DNA of 36,854 nt, from assembly GCA_023384575.1 (NCBI GenBank), contig JAHDVP010000036.1:1-36854 (forward strand). Direction: 5' to 3'. The notes under the pieces are model-generated. The model saw nothing but the letters and a program-made list of their open reading frames with translations. It searched no databases and was not told where the DNA came from. Position numbers and translations under genes: made by a program. Of the stretch, positions 32,998 through 36,854 are shown piece after piece; position 1 is the stretch's first letter; each line of letters begins with the position of its first letter. This stretch comes from Acidobacteriota bacterium. GTDB taxonomy: Bacteria > Acidobacteriota > Vicinamibacteria > Vicinamibacterales > JAFNAJ01.

Positions 32998-34029
32998 TCA
33001 GACAGTCGCGAAGGTGCGCATGCCGTCGGACGACTGCACGACATAGGCACGATCGGCATCGCCGTCACACCGGAGTGTGAGTCTGACTCGCGGGCCGGCT
33101 CCCGTGTCGGCCTCGACGACGGCGTCGGCGATCGTGAACCTCGGAAGTGCGACGCCCCGAGCCTGCGCCGAGACCCGCGCGGGCTCGGACGCGCGCAGGA
33201 GCACCTCGAAGTCGCGCTGAACGACGTTCCGCGCGAGCGACAGCTGCCTTTCCGACGGTGAGGCGCCCCCGGTTTCGATCGACAGCAGGCCAATCCGATC
33301 GCCGGTGTCGGCGACACGCCAGCGCCCGGCTCGGTCGTCCCACTGCACGCGCCCGAGCACGGGGTCGTCGAAGGTTGAACGCGCCGGTGCCGCTACCGCC
33401 GGGGGCGTCTCCTGCGAGGGCACCTTCCCTGCCGCCGTGCGGGTCCGTCTCGACGATCGAGACGGCGCACCCTGTCCCCCGGCCTGCCGCTCGGCCCACG
33501 TCGAGACGACACGGAGGCCGACCAGGATGAACGGCACGGCGATCAGGTAGCCGATGAACGGCTCGGGATCGACGAGCGCCTGCTCGAGCGTCCGAAGGCC
33601 CGCATCGAGCGCGCCCCGCGCGGGGTGAGCGGGATCGTCGCCCACGAGGCCCGCGAGCGCCCAATCGGCGAGCGGCCCGACGAAGACGAACGTCGCCGCG
33701 GCGGCGGCGAGGCTCCCGAGACAGCCGAGCGTTCCAACGAGCGCCTCGAGGCCCGTCGGCTTGACCTTGCTGTCGCGGCGCCTCACGGGGCGCTGAAGCA
33801 CTCCGCGCACCACGTAGTGCCAGGCCGCGGCCCAGAGCCAGATGGCGGCGATCCCACGGACGACGTATCCGACGACCTCCGCGTCTTCATCGGCCTGCAC
33901 CAGCAGGAACGCGGAGAGGAGAAAGAGCGCGCCCGACACGACGGCGTTGATGGCCAGTCGAACGGTCGACTGGACGAGGCGTACGAGCCAGATGAGGACG
34001 GGCATGACGGAAGCCGCGGCGCCAATCAT
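32998..34029 (-). CDS. Four-helix membrane protein with a C-terminal domain of unknown function
   Basis: 343 residues from the ATG at 34029; an alternative ATG at 34005 would lose eight residues, and neither start has a clear Shine-Dalgarno. Hydrophobic helices lie at about 24-45, 53-75, 97-118 and 157-177, with a basic loop (78-90). A Pro/Ala/Arg-rich linker (180-218) leads to a soluble domain at 219-343 that begins FDDPVLGRVQWDDRAGRW and ends in short beta strands. The opening of that domain recalls small immunity-like or SUKH-adjacent DUFs with a D-P-V-L-G-x-h-x-W-D pattern, but I cannot place it. It lies 131 bp upstream of the kinase gene on the same strand and is divergent from the SEC-C gene. 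No function is proposed. Confidence 0.7.
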   Translation of the reverse strand: MIGAAASVMPVLIWLVRLVQSTVRLAINAVVSGALFLLSAFLLVQADEDAEVVGYVVRGIAAIWLWAAAWHYVVRGVLQRPVRRRDSKVKPTGLEALVGTLGCLGSLAAAAATFVFVGPLADWALAGLVGDDPAHPARGALDAGLRTLEQALVDPEPFIGYLIAVPFILVGLRVVSTWAERQAGGQGAPSRSSRRTRTAAGKVPSQETPPAVAAPARSTFDDPVLGRVQWDDRAGRWRVADTGDRIGLLSIETGGASPSERQLSLARNVVQRDFEVLLRASEPARVSAQARGVALPRFTIADAVVEADTGAGPRVRLTLRCDGDADRAYVVQSSDGMRTFATV

Positions 34030-34118
34030 ACGCCAGACCGGGCGCCGCCCGGGGTGTGGCCGGATGAGGGACGGCTCCGGTGCTGGCGCGGCGGTTCCCT
34101 TGGGAGTACAGTGAAGCG

Positions 34119-34124
34119 AGGAGG
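34119..34124 (+). promoter_or_regulatory. Shine-Dalgarno of the SEC-C gene
   Basis: AGGAGG lies eight bases before the ATG at 34133. A TACAGT hexamer at 34107-34112 could be its -10, but that would put the Shine-Dalgarno at the very 5' end of the transcript. Confidence 0.65.
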
Positions 34125-34132
34125 CGACGACC

Positions 34133-34411
34133 ATGACGGCGGTCACCAGCATGCGCCCGGGACGCAACGAGCCCTGCCACTGCGGATCGGGCCGCAAGTA
34201 CAAGCAGTGTTGTCTCGACAAGGACGAGGCGATGGCCCGTGCGGCGCGAGACAAGGCAGCGGCGGAAGCGCCCCTGCCCGCGCCCGATCCGGTCGCGGCC
34301 ACGCATGCCGCGCCTCAACGCGTGCGCACGGCGCAGCCCTGGAAGAAGTCGGCGACCAACACCCACGGCTTCCAGCGAATGTCGACGCCGCGCAAGGTGG
34401 GCGGCAGCTGA
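34133..34411 (+). CDS. SEC-C motif zinc-binding small protein
   Basis: 92 residues. GRNEPCHCGSGRKYKQCC (10-27) is a textbook SEC-C metal-binding motif, with Cys15, Cys17, Cys26 and Cys27 as zinc ligands, the same module that ends SecA. The rest is an Ala/Pro-rich linker and a short basic tail (FQRMSTPRKVGG). Stand-alone SEC-C proteins are common and mostly uncharacterised; the motif can contact SecB or nucleic acid in other proteins. The start is set by AGGAGG eight bases upstream. It precedes the AidB-like gene by 15 bp and the two are probably co-transcribed. Confidence 0.9.
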   Translation: MTAVTSMRPGRNEPCHCGSGRKYKQCCLDKDEAMARAARDKAAAEAPLPAPDPVAATHAAPQRVRTAQPWKKSATNTHGFQRMSTPRKVGGS

Positions 34412-34426
34412 GGGACGAGGCCGGCC

Positions 34427-36112
34427 ATGGATCCGATCTTCGTGCAGTCGCCCCCGAAGCTCGGTAACCAGTACCTCGACGACCCGCTGCTCGGCGAGTT
34501 CCTCGACCGCACGCTGCCGCCCGGTGTCCGGCGCGAGATCGATCCTCAACTGGACGAGCTCGGCCGCCTGGCCGGCGGTGAGCTCTACGAACTCCAGCTG
34601 GCCGATCGCCTGAGCGAGCCGCGACTGGTCCAGTGGGACGCGTGGGGCAACCGCGTCGACCGTGTCGAGCTGACGCCGCTCTGGACCCGATGCGCTCGGC
34701 TGGCCGCCGAGCACGGTCTCGTGGCCATCCCGTACGAACAGCGGCACGGCTGGCAGTCGCGCGTGCACCAGTTCGCGGCCGTGTACCTGTTCCACCCGTC
34801 CTCGGACGTCTACACCTGCCCCCTCGCCATGTCGGATGGCGCGGCGCGGACGCTGCTCGACGTCGGTGACGGCGCGCTCGTGGCACGGGCGGTGAGCCGG
34901 CTGACGAGCCGCGACCCCGCGTGGGCCTGGACGAGCGGCCAGTGGATGACCGAGGCGAGCGGCGGCTCCGATGTCGGCAAATCGCAGACCGAGGCCGTCC
35001 CCCAGCCCGACGGGAGCTGGCGCCTGTACGGCAAGAAGTGGTTCACGTCGGCGGTGACCTCGGAGATGGCCCTCGCCCTTGCGCGCCCGGCGGGACGGGG
35101 TCCGGGAGGCCGGCACCTTGCGCTCTTCTACATCGAGGTCCGAGATCACGACGGGACGCTGAACGGCATTCGGGTCGAGCGGCTGAAGGACAAGCTGGGC
35201 ACCCGCAAGGTGCCGACCGCCGAGCTCCTGCTCGACGGGACGGTCGCCGCCCTCGTCGGCGAGCCGCGACACGGCACTCAGGCGATCGAGCCGATGCTGG
35301 CCGTGACGCGGGCGTGGAACAGCATCAGCGCGGTGTCGTTCATGCGCCGTGGGCTCGCCCTGGCGCAGGCCTACGCGCACGAACGATCGGCCTTCGGCAG
35401 GCGACTCGCCGAGCTCCCCCTGCACGTCGACACGCTCGACGGGCTCGAGGCCGAGACGCGCGGAGCGTTCCTCCTCGCCTTCGAGCTGGTCGGCCTGATG
35501 GGCCGGCGCGAGGCCGACGAGATCACGGCCGACCAGCGCGCCCTGCTCCGCCTGCTCACGCCCATCGCGAAGCTGTTGACGGCGAAGCAGGCCGTGGCGG
35601 TGATGAGTGAGGTCGTCGAGTCGTTCGGCGGCGCGGGCTACGTGGAGGACACGGGGCTGCCGCTGCTGCTGCGCGATGCGCACGTGCTGCCGATCTGGGA
35701 AGGCACGACCAACGTCCTCGCGCTCGATGCCCTGCTCAGGAGTCACCTCGCGCGGGGCCTCGAGGCATGGCAGAGGCGCGTCGACGAGTGCCTGCAGTCG
35801 GTGCGCCACGACGCGCTCGCGGCGAGCGGCCGGGTCGCCCGCACCGCCGTGGAGCACGTCGCGGCCGTCGTGCGCGCCGCCGGAGACGACGTGTCGTCGC
35901 TCCAGTCCGAGGCCAGACGGATCGCCGTCACGCTTGGCCGTGCGCTCGAGCTCGCGCTGCTCGTCGAGCACGCGCAATGGGTCATCGACCACCGCGACGC
36001 CGGTTCGGGCGTCGACATCGCCCGCCGCTTCGCGTCGCACGGCGTCGATGCGCTCGACCGGTCGGCGTGGCTGGCTTCGCCCGAGCCGGCAGGTTCGTCA
36101 CGGTCGACGTGA
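34427..36112 (+). CDS. AidB-like acyl-CoA dehydrogenase family protein
   Basis: 561 residues, the length of the AidB branch rather than of a classic acyl-CoA dehydrogenase (about 380). The N-terminal LGNQYLDDPLLGEFLDR is typical of AidB relatives. The FAD-binding signature QWMTEASGGSDVG is at about 172-184, KKWFTSA follows at about 204, and the C-terminal helical domain has ERSAFGRRL (about 323-331) and IWEGTTNVLALD with the likely catalytic Glu425. AidB is a flavoprotein induced by alkylation stress in Escherichia coli, while many relatives act on acyl-CoA in branched-chain or fatty-acid breakdown; which applies here is unclear. GAGG six bases before the ATG is a fair Shine-Dalgarno. The 261-bp gap downstream holds nothing I recognise. 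Confidence 0.88.
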   Translation: MDPIFVQSPPKLGNQYLDDPLLGEFLDRTLPPGVRREIDPQLDELGRLAGGELYELQLADRLSEPRLVQWDAWGNRVDRVELTPLWTRCARLAAEHGLVAIPYEQRHGWQSRVHQFAAVYLFHPSSDVYTCPLAMSDGAARTLLDVGDGALVARAVSRLTSRDPAWAWTSGQWMTEASGGSDVGKSQTEAVPQPDGSWRLYGKKWFTSAVTSEMALALARPAGRGPGGRHLALFYIEVRDHDGTLNGIRVERLKDKLGTRKVPTAELLLDGTVAALVGEPRHGTQAIEPMLAVTRAWNSISAVSFMRRGLALAQAYAHERSAFGRRLAELPLHVDTLDGLEAETRGAFLLAFELVGLMGRREADEITADQRALLRLLTPIAKLLTAKQAVAVMSEVVESFGGAGYVEDTGLPLLLRDAHVLPIWEGTTNVLALDALLRSHLARGLEAWQRRVDECLQSVRHDALAASGRVARTAVEHVAAVVRAAGDDVSSLQSEARRIAVTLGRALELALLVEHAQWVIDHRDAGSGVDIARRFASHGVDALDRSAWLASPEPAGSSRST

Positions 36113-36373
36113 CGGGAGAGGGAGCAGGCGCGGCGCATGCACCCGCTCGTCCGCCGCCCCGCGAGGTGGCTCCTGGCGCCCGGCGGGCGATGGCCCGCCG
36201 TCGACCTGATTCGGCTGTGGGCGTGGGACGCCTACGCGCGCCTCGCGGCGCGGAGGCCACCGGGCAGCGGGGCCGAGCCGACAAGACCGCCTACCATCCC
36301 GTCCGGATGTGTCATGCGCTCGTCACGCGCGCCGCCGCCTTTCGATCCGACACGCCGCCGGGCCGGCCGCCCG

Positions 36374-36787
36374 TCACGGAATCGCGCGAACCTGGCGGTT
36401 CGACACGATCCGCTTGACCAGCGGATCGGCGGCGAGCGCCTCGACCTGGGCCGGCGTCAGGTCGACCGCGAGGCCTCCCGCCAGCGGCAGCGGGGTTCCC
36501 GGGCCCGCGACGCCGAGTTCGGCGAGCCGGGCTCGCAGGCGCTCGACCACGGGCTGCTGCCGGCGCTCGAGGTCGGCGAGGTCGCGGGGTGTGGCCCCCT
36601 CGTCGGGAATCGCCAGGACGAGCACCACCGACACCGTCGCGTCGGCGCCCGCCGCTTCGGCCCGCGCCATCTCCTCGTAGACCACCGGGTCCACGTTCGG
36701 CCGCCGATCGGTCGTCATGCACGCTCCTGCCGAGAAGCACCACGCGGTGACACACGCGCGCGCGAAGAGGCGCCGCGGTGAGGTCAT
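36374..36787 (-). CDS. Small lipoprotein resembling a free-standing peptidase inhibitor I9 (S8 propeptide) domain
   Basis: 137 residues from the ATG at 36787. A short hydrophobic segment ends in FSAGAC, a lipobox with Cys23, so it should be membrane-anchored. Residues about 48-137 follow the pattern of the I9 propeptide fold: a strand TVSVVLVLAIPDE, a long amphipathic helix RQQPVVERLRARLAELG (76-92), the segment GGLAVDLTPAQVEALAADP (104-122), and a final strand VKRIVSNRQV. In subtilases this domain chaperones and blocks the active site; alone it may inhibit a protease or be a decayed propeptide. No protease gene adjoins it in the window. Starting at the ATG at 36718 would remove the signal. 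Assignment is by pattern, not by search. Confidence 0.6.
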   Translation of the reverse strand: MTSPRRLFARACVTAWCFSAGACMTTDRRPNVDPVVYEEMARAEAAGADATVSVVLVLAIPDEGATPRDLADLERRQQPVVERLRARLAELGVAGPGTPLPLAGGLAVDLTPAQVEALAADPLVKRIVSNRQVRAIP

Positions 36788-36854
36788 CACGCCGCCCTCG
36801 TCCACTCGTCGCCCGGCCGCACTCCGCATCTTCCCACGTGTTCGTCCGGCGGGA

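Noticed and set aside
33887-36040. 717-codon minus-strand open frame opposite the AidB-like gene
   Set aside because: It is antisense to a full acyl-CoA dehydrogenase-like protein and to the SEC-C motif; composition is Arg/Gly-rich with no domain pattern.
36137-36781. Plus-strand open frame after the AidB-like gene
   Set aside because: No family pattern and no Shine-Dalgarno; most of it lies opposite the lipoprotein gene, whose lipobox and I9-like pattern are more convincing.

Overview
The window is about 70% G+C with almost no spare sequence. The gene set points to a soil-type Acidobacteriota, most likely class Vicinamibacteria. The pointers are a TPR-bearing Ser/Thr kinase coupled to a TIGR02999-type ECF sigma factor, DUF5916 and DUF2277 proteins, a secreted D-aminoacylase, a PEP-CTERM protein, and very large Ig/carboxypeptidase-regulatory-domain proteins. 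The lineage is inferred from family content; there is no rRNA here to confirm it.

Left part (50-8107, all minus strand), in order of transcription: tctC, tctA, tctB (a tripartite tricarboxylate-type transporter), a secreted D-aminoacylase, a glucosaminidase-like lipoprotein, and a DUF5916 outer-membrane protein. TctA and TctB overlap by ATGA. The transporter and the deacylase plausibly act together on an acylated D-amino acid or another small acid. Next come DUF2277 (minus) and, divergently, a UPF0173 metallo-hydrolase (plus). An AlkC-type DNA alkylation repair protein (minus) lies back to back with an EVE-domain protein (plus). A REP-like inverted-repeat element sits between the hydrolase and alkC and supplies the alkC stop codon.

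Middle (11192-27892, minus strand): two giant secreted proteins of 1,942 and 3,442 residues joined by an ATGA overlap, followed 40 bp later by a small thioredoxin-fold protein whose CPPC motif has become SPPS. The first giant has a dockerin-like pair of calcium loops straight after its signal peptide, then Ig-like domains, an unassigned helical region and an NHL-like propeller. The second is a long chain of Ig-like domains followed by about eighteen carboxypeptidase-regulatory-like repeats, interrupted by one different beta domain. This three-gene unit fills 45% of the window and is the best candidate for an undescribed system, probably cell-surface or extracellular.

Right part: a PEP-CTERM protein, an HTH protein that looks like an IS630 transposase without its catalytic domain, and a kinase/ECF sigma pair overlapping by ATGA (all minus). 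A four-helix membrane protein (minus) stands divergent from a SEC-C zinc protein and an AidB-like acyl-CoA dehydrogenase (plus). The last gene is a small lipoprotein resembling a free-standing peptidase-inhibitor I9 domain (minus).

Four genes start 5-7 nt after a TANNNT hexamer with no Shine-Dalgarno sequence, suggesting leaderless transcripts. No tRNA, rRNA, CRISPR array, riboswitch or complete insertion sequence was recognised. No gene-free stretch exceeds 300 bases; the longest are 2273-2565, 36113-36373, 27893-28132 and 8476-8710.
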